Source: Bacillota bacterium
GTDB taxonomy: Bacteria; Bacillota; Clostridia; Peptostreptococcales; Anaerovoracaceae
Direction: 5' to 3'
NCBI GenBank assembly: GCA_023415235.1
Contig: JAEZLP010000020.1
Coordinates: forward strand, 1 to 45,085
Length of the DNA stretch: 45,085 nt
Shown here piece by piece: positions 25,224 to 33,112 of the stretch; position 1 is the first letter of the stretch, and each line of letters starts with the position of its first letter. Position numbers and translations under genes: made by a program. Under the pieces are notes generated by a model. That model was given only the letters and a program-made list of their open reading frames with translations, searched no databases and was not told the DNA's origin.

Positions 25224-25709
25224 TTACGCTTCCGGCTCCATAGCAACTCTCTTCATCATTTGCTTTTCCTTCGGCTTATCCCTGAAATCCCTGCTCGCAC
25301 TGACGATCTTGTCAGCCGCTTCCATTCCCTCGATCACCTTTCCAAAAGCGGCGTACTGACCGTCTAGGTGAGGTGATTTCGCTACCATGATGAAAAACTG
25401 GGATCCCGCGGAATTGGGGTCCATGGACCTTGCCATGGACAGCACGCCTCTGTCGTGTTCCAGTTTGTTTTCAAAGCCGTTCGCGGAAAACTCGCCTTTG
25501 ATACTGTAGCCTGGGCCTCCCGTGCCGGTCCCGGTCGGATCTCCGCCCTGAATCATAAATCCGGGTATGACTCTGTGAAAGATCGTTCCGTCATAAAAGC
25601 CTTTTTCCACAAGGTCAACAAAATTTTTCACCGTCTCCGGCGCAATTTCCGGGTAAAGCTCAGCCCGCATCACATCTCCGTTTTCCATTTCAATTCGTAC
25701 AATTTTCAT
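25224..25709 (-). CDS. Cyclophilin-type peptidyl-prolyl cis-trans isomerase
   Basis: Cytoplasmic PPIase of 161 aa that catalyses prolyl isomerisation. The active-site blocks are FHRVIPGFMIQGGDPTGTG (catalytic Arg in FHRV), RGVLSMARSMDPNSAGSQFF (containing the QFF motif) and LDGQYAAFGKVIEGMEAAD. There is no signal peptide. I chose the ATG at 25709, with GGAGG 6 nt upstream, over the in-frame ATG 21 nt earlier. It lies 52 bp after the NUDIX gene on the same strand and ahead of a strong terminator, so it may be the last gene of that operon. Confidence 0.95.
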   Translation of the reverse strand: MKIVRIEMENGDVMRAELYPEIAPETVKNFVDLVEKGFYDGTIFHRVIPGFMIQGGDPTGTGTGGPGYSIKGEFSANGFENKLEHDRGVLSMARSMDPNSAGSQFFIMVAKSPHLDGQYAAFGKVIEGMEAADKIVSASRDFRDKPKEKQMMKRVAMEPEA

Positions 25710-25761
25710 GTTATCCTCCATTTTTTCCAATCATTTCGCGGGAACTCTCCCGGCAGGCGAT

Positions 25762-26226
25762 TTATTTCCTTATTTTAAACACATTATTGGGATAATATTT
25801 CGGTTCCAATGCCTCCCAAAGTTCGGTTTTCAGGTATTCCGGGTAGACCCGCTCCAGGGCCAGAATCTCCTTTTTACTGAGGAAACGCGCTTCCCGGAGC
25901 ACCTGATTGTCCTTGTCGAATTCCGGATCCGCTCCCAGCGCAAGAACGCCTCCGGTTTTTTCCGCAAGGAAAAAGTTGACGAACCGCTGGCCTCTTGTTT
26001 CGGAGACCTCCTCCACATGCCACAAAAGACGACTGATCCGTATCTCCAGCCCTGTTTCCTCAAAAACCTCCCGTACGGCGGCCTCAGCAGCGTTCTCGCC
26101 TTCCTCTATCCCACCTCCGGGAACCATCCATATTTCCTTTCCTTCATGGCACTGTTTCACCATGAGGATTTTTCCTTCTTCATCGGGTATGACTACCCGC
26201 ACTCCACCAATCCACATTTCATTCAC
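25762..26226 (-). CDS. NUDIX hydrolase
   Basis: A 154-aa hydrolase of nucleoside-diphosphate-X compounds. The full Nudix box GX5EX7REUXEEXGU is present as GGGIEEGENAAEAAVREVFEETGLEI (about residues 37-62), so it should be active. The substrate is unknown; the overall form resembles MutT/ADP-ribose-type members. Its start overlaps the stop of the chromate transporter subunit upstream by 4 nt (ATGA), so it is translationally coupled to a transport operon. Confidence 0.92.
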   Translation of the reverse strand: MNEMWIGGVRVVIPDEEGKILMVKQCHEGKEIWMVPGGGIEEGENAAEAAVREVFEETGLEIRISRLLWHVEEVSETRGQRFVNFFLAEKTGGVLALGADPEFDKDNQVLREARFLSKKEILALERVYPEYLKTELWEALEPKYYPNNVFKIRK

Positions 26227-26789
26227 CTGATCACCAGGGCTCCGACCGCTCCGGCAAGAAGCGTAAGCTTGATCGGGCCCACATTGAATTTTCCAGCTAA
26301 TATAATTGTACCCAGAAAAACGATGCAGGGCAACAAATTAATATATTCTTTTGCGTTTTCAGCCAGTTGATTCAGGGAACCATTGAAAATGGATGTTTCC
26401 GCAAGAAAAATTACCGCTGATCCGATGAGGCCTACCGTAGCCGGACGGATTCCGGAAAGCACCGCATTCATGGCCTTGCTCTCTTCAAATTTTTTCAGAA
26501 AATGCATCACAATCAGGACCAGAATGAAGGAAGGAAGCGCCACCCCGAAGGTGGCCACGGCAGCTCCAAAAAATCCGGTATATTGATAGCCTACATAGGT
26601 CGCCGCATTGACTGCAATCGGCCCGGGAGTGACCTGAGACAGGGCAACCAGCCTTGAGAATTCACCAGCACTCATGATTCCGAAATCCTGTACACTCTGG
26701 AATATAAGAGGCAGCATGGCGTAACCGCCGCCGAAGCTGAACAGGCCGATTCGGAAAAATATCAGAAACAAATGGTAGAACGGCATCAT
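26223..26789 (-). CDS. chrA: Chromate transporter family protein, second half
   Basis: CHR-family membrane protein of 188 aa, the single-domain (SCHR) form. The family signature is FRIGLFSFGGGYAMLPLI near the N-terminus, then LSQVTPGPIAVNAATYVGYQ, followed by four or so further hydrophobic helices. The start ATG at 26789 overlaps the stop of the first half by 4 nt. Upstream in-frame codons to 26918 lie within the other gene and look non-coding. Paired half-size CHR proteins insert in opposite orientation and work as a heterodimer in relatives such as Bacillus. Transport of chromate or sulfate is a family property, not shown here. Confidence 0.9.
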   Translation of the reverse strand: MMPFYHLFLIFFRIGLFSFGGGYAMLPLIFQSVQDFGIMSAGEFSRLVALSQVTPGPIAVNAATYVGYQYTGFFGAAVATFGVALPSFILVLIVMHFLKKFEESKAMNAVLSGIRPATVGLIGSAVIFLAETSIFNGSLNQLAENAKEYINLLPCIVFLGTIILAGKFNVGPIKLTLLAGAVGALVIR

Positions 26790-27337
26790 GACACACCGCC
26801 TTTCCTTCGGCGGCAACCGTATGAGATAAGGCCGACCAGCCCGCCAAAAACAATTGCCCAGACTGCATTGATCCCCGCAAACACGATAATCAGAAAGGAT
26901 ACGGCGGCAATCAAGCATTCCAGCTTGCTTTTCAGAATCTGTTTCCCCATCTTGTAGGCCGCCACTGCAATCAAGGCCACCGACGCCGCCTTGATTCCTT
27001 CAAAAGCGCCTTGGACATAGCTGTTTTCCTCAATGCTTCCGAGGAACAGGAGAATCAGCAGGATGCTGACAAAGGCCGGCAGGATAACTCCCAGAGTTGC
27101 AGCGATGCTGCCTGCCAGGGCTTTCTTCCTGTATCCGACATAGATTGCCGCGTTGACCGCCAGCATACCGGGCAAGGATTGGCTGATGGCCAGGCAGTCA
27201 ACCATTTCTTCCCCGGTCATCCATTTCTTTTCCTCGACTACAGCCTTCCGAATCAGCGGCAGCATGGCAAGACCGCCTCCGAAGGTAAATGTACCGATTT
27301 TTAGAAATACAATGAAAAGCTCCCAGATCAGTTTCAT
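26786..27337 (-). CDS. chrA: Chromate transporter family protein, first half
   Basis: A 183-aa CHR protein with the repeat signature FLKIGTFTFGGGLAMLPLI and LAISQSLPGMLAVNAAIYVG, then several TM helices and a basic C-terminal tail. It is the partner of the gene at 26223 and overlaps it in ATGA. It starts 4 nt after the TRIC gene ends. The two halves share the FGGG...AMLPLI and P-G-x-x-A-V-N-A-A patterns, as expected of a duplicated pair. Confidence 0.9.
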   Translation of the reverse strand: MKLIWELFIVFLKIGTFTFGGGLAMLPLIRKAVVEEKKWMTGEEMVDCLAISQSLPGMLAVNAAIYVGYRKKALAGSIAATLGVILPAFVSILLILLFLGSIEENSYVQGAFEGIKAASVALIAVAAYKMGKQILKSKLECLIAAVSFLIIVFAGINAVWAIVFGGLVGLISYGCRRRKGGVS

Positions 27338-27341
27338 ATAA

Positions 27342-27956
27342 CTATATTCCTTTTTTCACTTTTTTCAGGTGTACATCCTTTTTCATGCAGCCTAGCCTGA
27401 TCAGCAGCGTGATGCCGAAGCAGGAATACAAGGCAACTGTATTATTTCCGGAGAGTTCTCCAATTATAATGTAGCTGACCGCCCCTATGATGGATGCCAC
27501 CGCATAGATCTCCTTCCGGAATACGAACGGAATCTCCTTGGCGAATACATCCCTCAGAACACCGCCCCCCGTACCGGTGAGCAAAGCAAGGGTAATGACG
27601 ACGAAAGGCAGATCGAGATTGTTCCGTGTGGCCACTTCCGCTCCGATGGCGGTAAACGCGGCAAGGCCTATGGCGTCATGCACCAGCAGGAGGTTGGTGT
27701 ACTGGATGATTTTACGATAGAAAAGGATCGTAAGAGTCGCAGAAGCGATGCTGACCAGCACGTAGAGCGGATTTACCAATGCAACCGGCAGCGGTTCGTT
27801 GATCAACATGTCCCTGATTATTCCGCCGCCCACCGCAGTAATAATCGCAAGAAAAACAATGCCGTAGTAGTCCAGCTCCTTGTCGATTGCAACAAGAGCT
27901 CCGGACACTGCAAATGCGATTGTTCCTATGAGTTCCACTACTAAAATAAATTCCAT
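27342..27956 (-). CDS. TRIC-type cation channel family protein (YicG/UPF0126)
   Basis: Membrane protein of 204 aa with seven predicted helices in two repeats. The paired glycine-rich motifs are TAVGGGIIRDMLINE and TGTGGGVLRDVFAKEIP, diagnostic of the bacterial TRIC/UPF0126 family of potassium-type channels. The ATG at 27956 has GAGGAAA upstream and is preferred to an in-frame ATG 39 nt earlier. It leads the tightly packed chrA-chrA-NUDIX string and lies just after the proS terminator. Physiological ion and gating signal are unknown. Confidence 0.92.
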   Translation of the reverse strand: MEFILVVELIGTIAFAVSGALVAIDKELDYYGIVFLAIITAVGGGIIRDMLINEPLPVALVNPLYVLVSIASATLTILFYRKIIQYTNLLLVHDAIGLAAFTAIGAEVATRNNLDLPFVVITLALLTGTGGGVLRDVFAKEIPFVFRKEIYAVASIIGAVSYIIIGELSGNNTVALYSCFGITLLIRLGCMKKDVHLKKVKKGI

Positions 27957-28020
27957 ATGATTTCCTCTTTGTCTTTTAGCGTGCAGCATGAACAATAACG
28001 AATCCGATTCTGCTGCTTAT

Positions 28021-28088
28021 GAAAAAAGGCCATAGACCGGAGGATTTTCAGCCTGACGTTTCGCTTTAGGCTCCCCATTCTATGACCT
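28021..28088 (-). terminator. Long structured terminator after proS
   Basis: On the minus strand the outer arms 28079-28088 and 28027-28036 pair over 10 bp with one G-U, and are followed by TTTTTT. Inside the stem lies a second hairpin, AGCCT...AGGCT (28050-28054 and 28068-28072), with unpaired A-rich segments between. It begins 9 bp past the proS stop. The size and internal structure are unusual for a simple terminator. Confidence 0.7.
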
Positions 28089-28096
28089 CTGTTTTC

Positions 28097-29830
28097 TTAT
28101 CGATTCAGTTCGGAAGCAACGTAAGCGATGGCCTCCTTCGCTGCATCCTCAGCGGTGATCTCGGTATGGGCACTGTCTTTTCTCAGTTTATATTCGACTA
28201 TACCCTCCCCGGCTTTCTTACCGACGGTAATCCTGACGGGAATGCCAAGGATGTCCGCATCCTTAAACTTGACGCCGGGACGTTCGTTTCTGTCATCCAA
28301 GAGAACTTCCACTCCGGCTGCCAGCAGCTTCTGATAGATGGTTTCCGCAAGCTTTTCCTGAATCTCTTCCCCGCTGTTTACAATGGTGACAACCACATGA
28401 TAAGGGGCGACTGACATGGGCCAGATGATGCCGTTATCGTCATGATGCTGCTCAACAATGGCCGCCAGTGTTCTCGTTACGCCGATTCCGTAGCAGCCCA
28501 TGATGATAAGTTGGTTTTCCATATTCTCATCCTTATAGTAGGCTCCCATGGATTTGCTGTATTTCGTTCCCAGCTTGAAGACCTGTCCCACTTCGATGCC
28601 CCGCGCAAGCTTTACAGGCGCGCCGCAGACCGGGCATTTGTCTCCGGCCTTTATCAGCTTAAGGTCGGTCACGATATCTCCTTTGTAATCTCTCCCATAG
28701 TTGACGTTTTTGATATGATGGTCCGCTTCACAAGCTCCTGCCACCATGTTTTTCTGTCCGACCAGTTCGCTGTCCACAACAATTTTACAGTCATGAAGCC
28801 CCACCGGTCCGGTAAATCCGCCAACCGCGCCCGTGGATGCTCCCATTGCATTTTCATCGGCAAATTCAATAGCATGCTCCGGAATATCCAGCGCGTTGAT
28901 CAACTTGGTCATATTCAGTTCCCTGTCCCCTCTGATAAAGGCGGCAGCATAGTAATAATCTTCTTCCGTTTCTTTGTACACCTTGAAAAGCAAGGCTTTA
29001 ATCGTCTTGGAACGGTCAACCTTCAGGAAATTGGCAACCTCTTCAATTGTCTTTGTTCCCGGGGTTAAAACCTTTTCCATGGGCAATTCCGCTTCCGTAG
29101 AAGGAGCATCGTCCACGCAGACGGCCCGTTCCGTGGTAGCCGCCATATCGCAATATTCACAGTATGCAATTTCACTTTCCCCTACATCGGATAATGCTGT
29201 GAATTCGTGGGAAACGCTTCCACCGATTGCGCCGGAATCCGCTTCCACCGCTCGGAAGGTAAGTCCGCACCGGGTAAAAATCTTCTCATAGGCATCGTAC
29301 ATCTCCCGGTAGCTTTTATCCAGGCCTTCCCAGTCCCTATCAAAGGAATAGGCGTCCTTCATGACGAACTCGCGGCTTCGCATAAGCCCGAATCTGGGTC
29401 TTTTTTCATCTCTGTACTTGGTCTGTATCTGATACAGGTTAAGAGGAAGCTGCCGGTATGAGCTTACCTCGCTTCTGACGATGTCGGTAAAGATTTCTTC
29501 GTGAGTCGGGCCCAGGCAGAATTCTCTATCGCTTCTGTCCTTGAGGCGCCACATTTCCGGTCCATAGGCATACCACCTGCCGGATTCCTGCCAGAGTTCC
29601 GCCGGCTGCAGCGCCGACATATGAATTTCCTGACCGCCCTTGGCGTCCATTTCCTCACGGATAATTTCTTCAATCTTGCGGATGGACCGGAAACCCAGGG
29701 GCATAAATCCATACACTCCGGAAACCAGCTTTCTGATCATTCCCGCTCTCAGCAGCCAGATATGGCTGGGGATTTCCGCTTCATTGGGAACCTCCCGCAA
29801 TGTTCTGATATACATTTTCGAAAGTCTCAT
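28097..29830 (-). CDS. proS: Prolyl-tRNA synthetase (bacterial type)
   Basis: Class II synthetase of 577 aa, full length. Motif 2 is RDEKRPRFGLMRSREFVMKD. The YbaK-like editing insertion sits between about residues 235 and 390 (DRSKTIKALLFKVYK, GDRELNMTKLINALD, TGAVGGFTGPVGL). Motif 3 is GCYGIGVTRTLAAIVEQHHD. The C-terminal anticodon-binding domain has LLDDRNERPGVKFKDADILG. It edits mischarged Ala-tRNA-Pro through the insertion. Its ATG overlaps the ispDF stop by 4 nt. It is the last gene of the carD operon and ends at the structured terminator. Confidence 0.98.
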   Translation of the reverse strand: MRLSKMYIRTLREVPNEAEIPSHIWLLRAGMIRKLVSGVYGFMPLGFRSIRKIEEIIREEMDAKGGQEIHMSALQPAELWQESGRWYAYGPEMWRLKDRSDREFCLGPTHEEIFTDIVRSEVSSYRQLPLNLYQIQTKYRDEKRPRFGLMRSREFVMKDAYSFDRDWEGLDKSYREMYDAYEKIFTRCGLTFRAVEADSGAIGGSVSHEFTALSDVGESEIAYCEYCDMAATTERAVCVDDAPSTEAELPMEKVLTPGTKTIEEVANFLKVDRSKTIKALLFKVYKETEEDYYYAAAFIRGDRELNMTKLINALDIPEHAIEFADENAMGASTGAVGGFTGPVGLHDCKIVVDSELVGQKNMVAGACEADHHIKNVNYGRDYKGDIVTDLKLIKAGDKCPVCGAPVKLARGIEVGQVFKLGTKYSKSMGAYYKDENMENQLIIMGCYGIGVTRTLAAIVEQHHDDNGIIWPMSVAPYHVVVTIVNSGEEIQEKLAETIYQKLLAAGVEVLLDDRNERPGVKFKDADILGIPVRITVGKKAGEGIVEYKLRKDSAHTEITAEDAAKEAIAYVASELNR

Positions 29831-31035
29831 AAATTGTTTCTCCTTTTTATTAAAACCGACGCCTGTGCGCAGATGCCTTCTTCCCGGCCGCAGAAGCCAA
29901 GCTTTTCGGTCGTTGTGCCTTTGATATTGATCTTATTCTTTTCAATGCCCAGCGCTGACGCCATACAAGCGGTCATTTCGGCAATGTATGGGGCAATTTT
30001 CGGTCTTTGTGCAATAAGGGTCGCATCGATGTTCACGATGGTGTAATCCTTTTCCGAAAGCAATCCGCCTACCTGCTTCAGGAGGAGCAGGCTGGACGCG
30101 CCCAGATACCGTTGGTCAGTATCGGGGAAATGCCTTCCAATGTCTCCCAGGGCAGCTGCACCCAGCAGAGCGTCCATGACGGCGTGAAGAAGCACATCCG
30201 CATCGGAATGGCCCAGGAGCCCCTTGGCAAAAGGAATCTCCACACCTCCCAGAATGAGCTTTCGTCCCTCTACCAAGCGGTGAACGTCGAAACCCGTTCC
30301 GATCCGCAGCTCTCCGCCGCTTTCAGCAGGGCTGGTATTCTCCGAAATTTTTACCTGGCCGGATCGTGCGTCGAGAATTGCTTCTCCCACTGTAATATCT
30401 TCCTTTGTCGTGATTTTTATATTATGATAGTCACCTTCTACAAGATACACTTTTTCTCCCATTTTTTCAACTAAAACCGCATCATCGGTTCCGTAAAAAT
30501 TTTCCGAAAATGCTCTTTGATAGGCTTCCAAGAGCAGCTTTCTCTTAAATCCCTGGGGAGTCTGAATGGAATACAGCCTGCTTCGGTCCAGCGTCTGCTC
30601 GAATATCCCGTTTTCCGCCGTCTTTACCGTGTCCTTGACGGGAACCGCGGTTACGGCTGCACCATATTCCGCCGCCTTCTCTATCGCTTTATCTATGATT
30701 TCCCCAGTGACGAAGGGTCTTGCTCCGTCGTGCACCAGCACCAGGTCCACATCCTCCGGAATCATTTTCAGCGCTGCAAAAACAGAATCCTGACGTTCCG
30801 CGCCTCCGACGATGATCCGGCACATCTGGTATTCTGTCCTGCACATAGCTTCATAATCCTTGTTTATGACAAGATAAAGCTCGTCCACGAATTCATTTTG
30901 CACAAATGCTTCGACGGATCTTGCCAGAACGGTTTTCCCGCGCAGACTCATAAATTGTTTAGGAATGCCGCTGCCCATTCTGTTTCCAGAACCAGCAGCG
31001 GCAATAATCACAGCAATTTTCTTATTGTTGTACAT
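29827..31035 (-). CDS. ispDF: Bifunctional IspD/IspF isoprenoid enzyme
   Basis: A fusion of two non-consecutive MEP-pathway enzymes, 402 aa. IspD (residues about 1-228, CTP:MEP cytidylyltransferase) shows AAAGSGNRMGSGIPKQF, LVHDGARPFV and IQTPQGF. IspF (about 243-402, MEcPP synthase) shows RIGTGFDVHRLVEGRKLILG with metal ligands D250 and H252, and LGHSDADVLLHAVMDALLG with H284. The C-terminal INIKGTTTEKLGFCGREEGI is complete. The missing step in between (IspE) is presumably encoded elsewhere; related fusions bring the enzymes into one complex. It lies 5 nt after the PIN/TRAM gene. Confidence 0.96.
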   Translation of the reverse strand: MYNNKKIAVIIAAAGSGNRMGSGIPKQFMSLRGKTVLARSVEAFVQNEFVDELYLVINKDYEAMCRTEYQMCRIIVGGAERQDSVFAALKMIPEDVDLVLVHDGARPFVTGEIIDKAIEKAAEYGAAVTAVPVKDTVKTAENGIFEQTLDRSRLYSIQTPQGFKRKLLLEAYQRAFSENFYGTDDAVLVEKMGEKVYLVEGDYHNIKITTKEDITVGEAILDARSGQVKISENTSPAESGGELRIGTGFDVHRLVEGRKLILGGVEIPFAKGLLGHSDADVLLHAVMDALLGAAALGDIGRHFPDTDQRYLGASSLLLLKQVGGLLSEKDYTIVNIDATLIAQRPKIAPYIAEMTACMASALGIEKNKINIKGTTTEKLGFCGREEGICAQASVLIKRRNNL

Positions 31036-31040
31036 GTTAT

Positions 31041-32144
31041 TTATCCCTGTTTTTTCGGTTTCGCAAAGATCATTCTGCCCGCGGCAGTCTGCAGCACGCT
31101 GGTGACCGTAACGTTGATGGTCTGACCGATGTATTTCCTGCCTTCTTCCACGACGATCATGGTGCCGTCATCCAGATAGGCAACCGCCTGGTTTTGTTCC
31201 TTCCCTTCCTTGACGAGGAAGAGAGTCATATCCTCTCCCGGCAGCACGACCGGCTTGAGAGTATTGGCAAGCTCATTGATGTTGAGGACCTCCACGCCCT
31301 TGATCATGGCCACCTTGTTCAGGTTGAAGTCGTTTGTCACAACTTTCCCGTTCATCAGCTGAGCAAGCTTCAATAGCTTGACGTCCACCTCGGGGATTTC
31401 ATCCAGGGATTTTTCCGACGCAGTATTATAGATTTCGATCCCATACTCGCTTTGAATCCGGTTTAGAATATCCAAGCCTCTCCTGCCCCTGTTCCGTTTC
31501 AGTCCGTCCGAGGAATCGGCAATGTGCCTCAGTTCCACTAAAACAAACTCCGGAATCACAATGTTCCCTTCGATAAATCCTGTCTTCATGATGTCGGCAA
31601 TTCTGCCGTCGATGATGACGCTGGTATCCAGAATTTTCGGAGTCGCGTCGTTGATCTTGCTTTTTGCCTTGGGATTAGCCCCCTTTTTGGCTACGAACAC
31701 CGTAAGAATGTCCTTCCCTTTTCTGGTAGCCACAAGAATTCCCAGGTATCCCAAAAAGATATAGGTAAAAGCAGACAGAATCGTGCCGATGTAAAAGATG
31801 TCGATTCCACTGTAAATCTGACTGATCAAAAAAGCAATGAGCAGCCCGACAATCAGTCCGAAGGTACCTGTAACAATTTCGTTTGTCGGCACCTTCTGCA
31901 GGTCCGTTTCAATGTTTCTTGCAAGCTTTTGTCCGTGTCGTCCGAGTGCCGGTGTCATTAAATAAAAAATAATTCCGAAAATGACCGCGCAGCATATCGC
32001 TGCAATAAATTGTTGTGTTTCCGTCGCAAGAATCTTATCAGCAAGATTCGTACCTTTGATGAGAAAACGTATTAATAAAAAAATTCCGTAACCGAACAAT
32101 ACACCGACTAAGCTTATAATTATTCTTAGCAGCTTTTTTATCAT
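31041..32144 (-). CDS. PIN/TRAM-domain membrane protein (YacL family)
   Basis: A 367-aa protein with four N-terminal TM helices (about residues 5-28, 45-64, 90-112 and 117-140), then a PIN-type RNase-fold domain at about 170-285 and a C-terminal TRAM domain at about 295-360. PIN acidic residues are present: D173 in LDTSVIIDG, D179, E in VLVELRHIAD, and D in VVTNDFNLN. The family is widespread in Firmicutes next to carD and ispD, as here; its biochemical role is not settled. It starts 45 nt after carD ends. Confidence 0.92.
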   Translation of the reverse strand: MIKKLLRIIISLVGVLFGYGIFLLIRFLIKGTNLADKILATETQQFIAAICCAVIFGIIFYLMTPALGRHGQKLARNIETDLQKVPTNEIVTGTFGLIVGLLIAFLISQIYSGIDIFYIGTILSAFTYIFLGYLGILVATRKGKDILTVFVAKKGANPKAKSKINDATPKILDTSVIIDGRIADIMKTGFIEGNIVIPEFVLVELRHIADSSDGLKRNRGRRGLDILNRIQSEYGIEIYNTASEKSLDEIPEVDVKLLKLAQLMNGKVVTNDFNLNKVAMIKGVEVLNINELANTLKPVVLPGEDMTLFLVKEGKEQNQAVAYLDDGTMIVVEEGRKYIGQTINVTVTSVLQTAAGRMIFAKPKKQG

Positions 32145-32189
32145 TAACCCTTTTTCATCCCCCTCCTATTCAGTATTCGTTAAGTCTTT

Positions 32190-32663
32190 CTAAACAGCGG
32201 AATTGATAATTTCTTCAGCAGTTTCATGATCAATACCCTTTACCAAAATAATCTCGCTGATTAATATCTGCTTTGCATTGGACAGCATTTTTTTCTCCCC
32301 GGTGGAGAGCTTTTTCTCCTTATCCGTACGCATCAGGTTCCTGACGACCTCAGCAACGCTGTAAATATCTCCTGTTTTCAGCTTATCCATGTTTTCACGG
32401 TACCTTCTGTTCCAGTTGCTGGACATTTCCGTGGTATCGGCACTGAGCACCCTGATGACCTCGTTGATTTGCTCCGCAGAAATTACAGCCCTAACGCCGA
32501 TCTCCTGACAGCTTTCGATAGGGATCATGATTTTCATGTCTCCACATGGTACTTTTAAGATGTAATACTTCCTAACTTCTCCGAGAATCTGTTTTTCCTC
32601 GATCTGCTCGATGATTCCGGCTCCGTGCATAGGATACACGATTCTATCTCCTATGACAAACAT
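32190..32663 (-). CDS. carD: CarD/CdnL family RNA polymerase-binding regulator
   Basis: A 157-aa protein. The N-terminal RNAP-interacting domain (MFVIGDRIVYPMHGAGIIEQ) binds the beta subunit. The C-terminal helical domain (NWNRRYRENMDKLKTGDIYS, then VAEVVRNLMRTDKEKKLSTG) contacts promoter DNA upstream of the -10 element. The conserved W in SNWNRRYRENM, which wedges into open-complex DNA, is present. It stabilises open complexes at housekeeping promoters in relatives. It is the first gene of a carD-yacL-ispDF-proS operon, with a good sigma-A promoter about 110 bp upstream. Confidence 0.95.
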   Translation of the reverse strand: MFVIGDRIVYPMHGAGIIEQIEEKQILGEVRKYYILKVPCGDMKIMIPIESCQEIGVRAVISAEQINEVIRVLSADTTEMSSNWNRRYRENMDKLKTGDIYSVAEVVRNLMRTDKEKKLSTGEKKMLSNAKQILISEIILVKGIDHETAEEIINSAV

Positions 32664-32775
32664 GGCAATCTTCCTCCAGTTGCTGGCGCGCCCGATTTGC
32701 GAAGCAAATTTCAGGCAAACGCAAGGGCGGAAATCATAGTTCCCCGGTTAGCTGATTCCAACCGCTCTACTTATA

Positions 32776-32805
32776 AGTATAAGCCAAACTGAAAGGCACT
32801 GTCAA
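32776..32805 (-). promoter_or_regulatory. Sigma-A promoter of the carD operon
   Basis: On the minus strand a perfect -35 TTGACA (plus 32800-32805) and a -10 TATACT (plus 32776-32781) are separated by 18 nt. The leader to carD is about 105 nt and includes a small hairpin (ATTTGC-TTC-GCAAAT). The remainder of the divergent gap up to 33112 is very AT-rich. It contains a 75-codon minus-strand frame (32827-33054) without a ribosome site, which I do not call as a gene. Confidence 0.75.
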
Positions 32806-33112
32806 GCTAAACAATTTTTTAGTCTATCATATTGATTTTTGTGTGTCAATAACATTTTGGGTTCTTTCGTAAATATTATTTTCACTTCTTATTATAAAAG
32901 ACTGGTACTTTGGAAACTCTAATTTTGATGCCATAGAATTTGATAAATATTTACATATTATGCTCGCTGATATAATCATAATTTTATCGTCAGATGACAA
33001 TAATTTCATCAAATATTCTTGCCATATTTTCATCATATGATAAAATAATATCAAAAATAGACGTTTGAGGGATAATACTCATGCTATATTAGTCTTAGGA
33101 GGGAAATCAATT

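Noticed and set aside
26790..26918. Extended N-terminus of the second chromate transporter gene
   Set aside because: The extra 43 codons lie inside the first transporter gene in another frame, and the ATGA overlap gives a natural start at 26789.
28021..28088. Glycine riboswitch in front of the TRIC gene
   Set aside because: Such riboswitches are known before TRIC-family genes and a TCAGGC-like string is present. The element is far too short and lacks the conserved core, so I only call a terminator.
32827..33054. 75-codon minus-strand frame between carD and pfp
   Set aside because: Starts with TTG without a ribosome site, lies in very AT-rich DNA and resembles nothing I know. It was left as intergenic.
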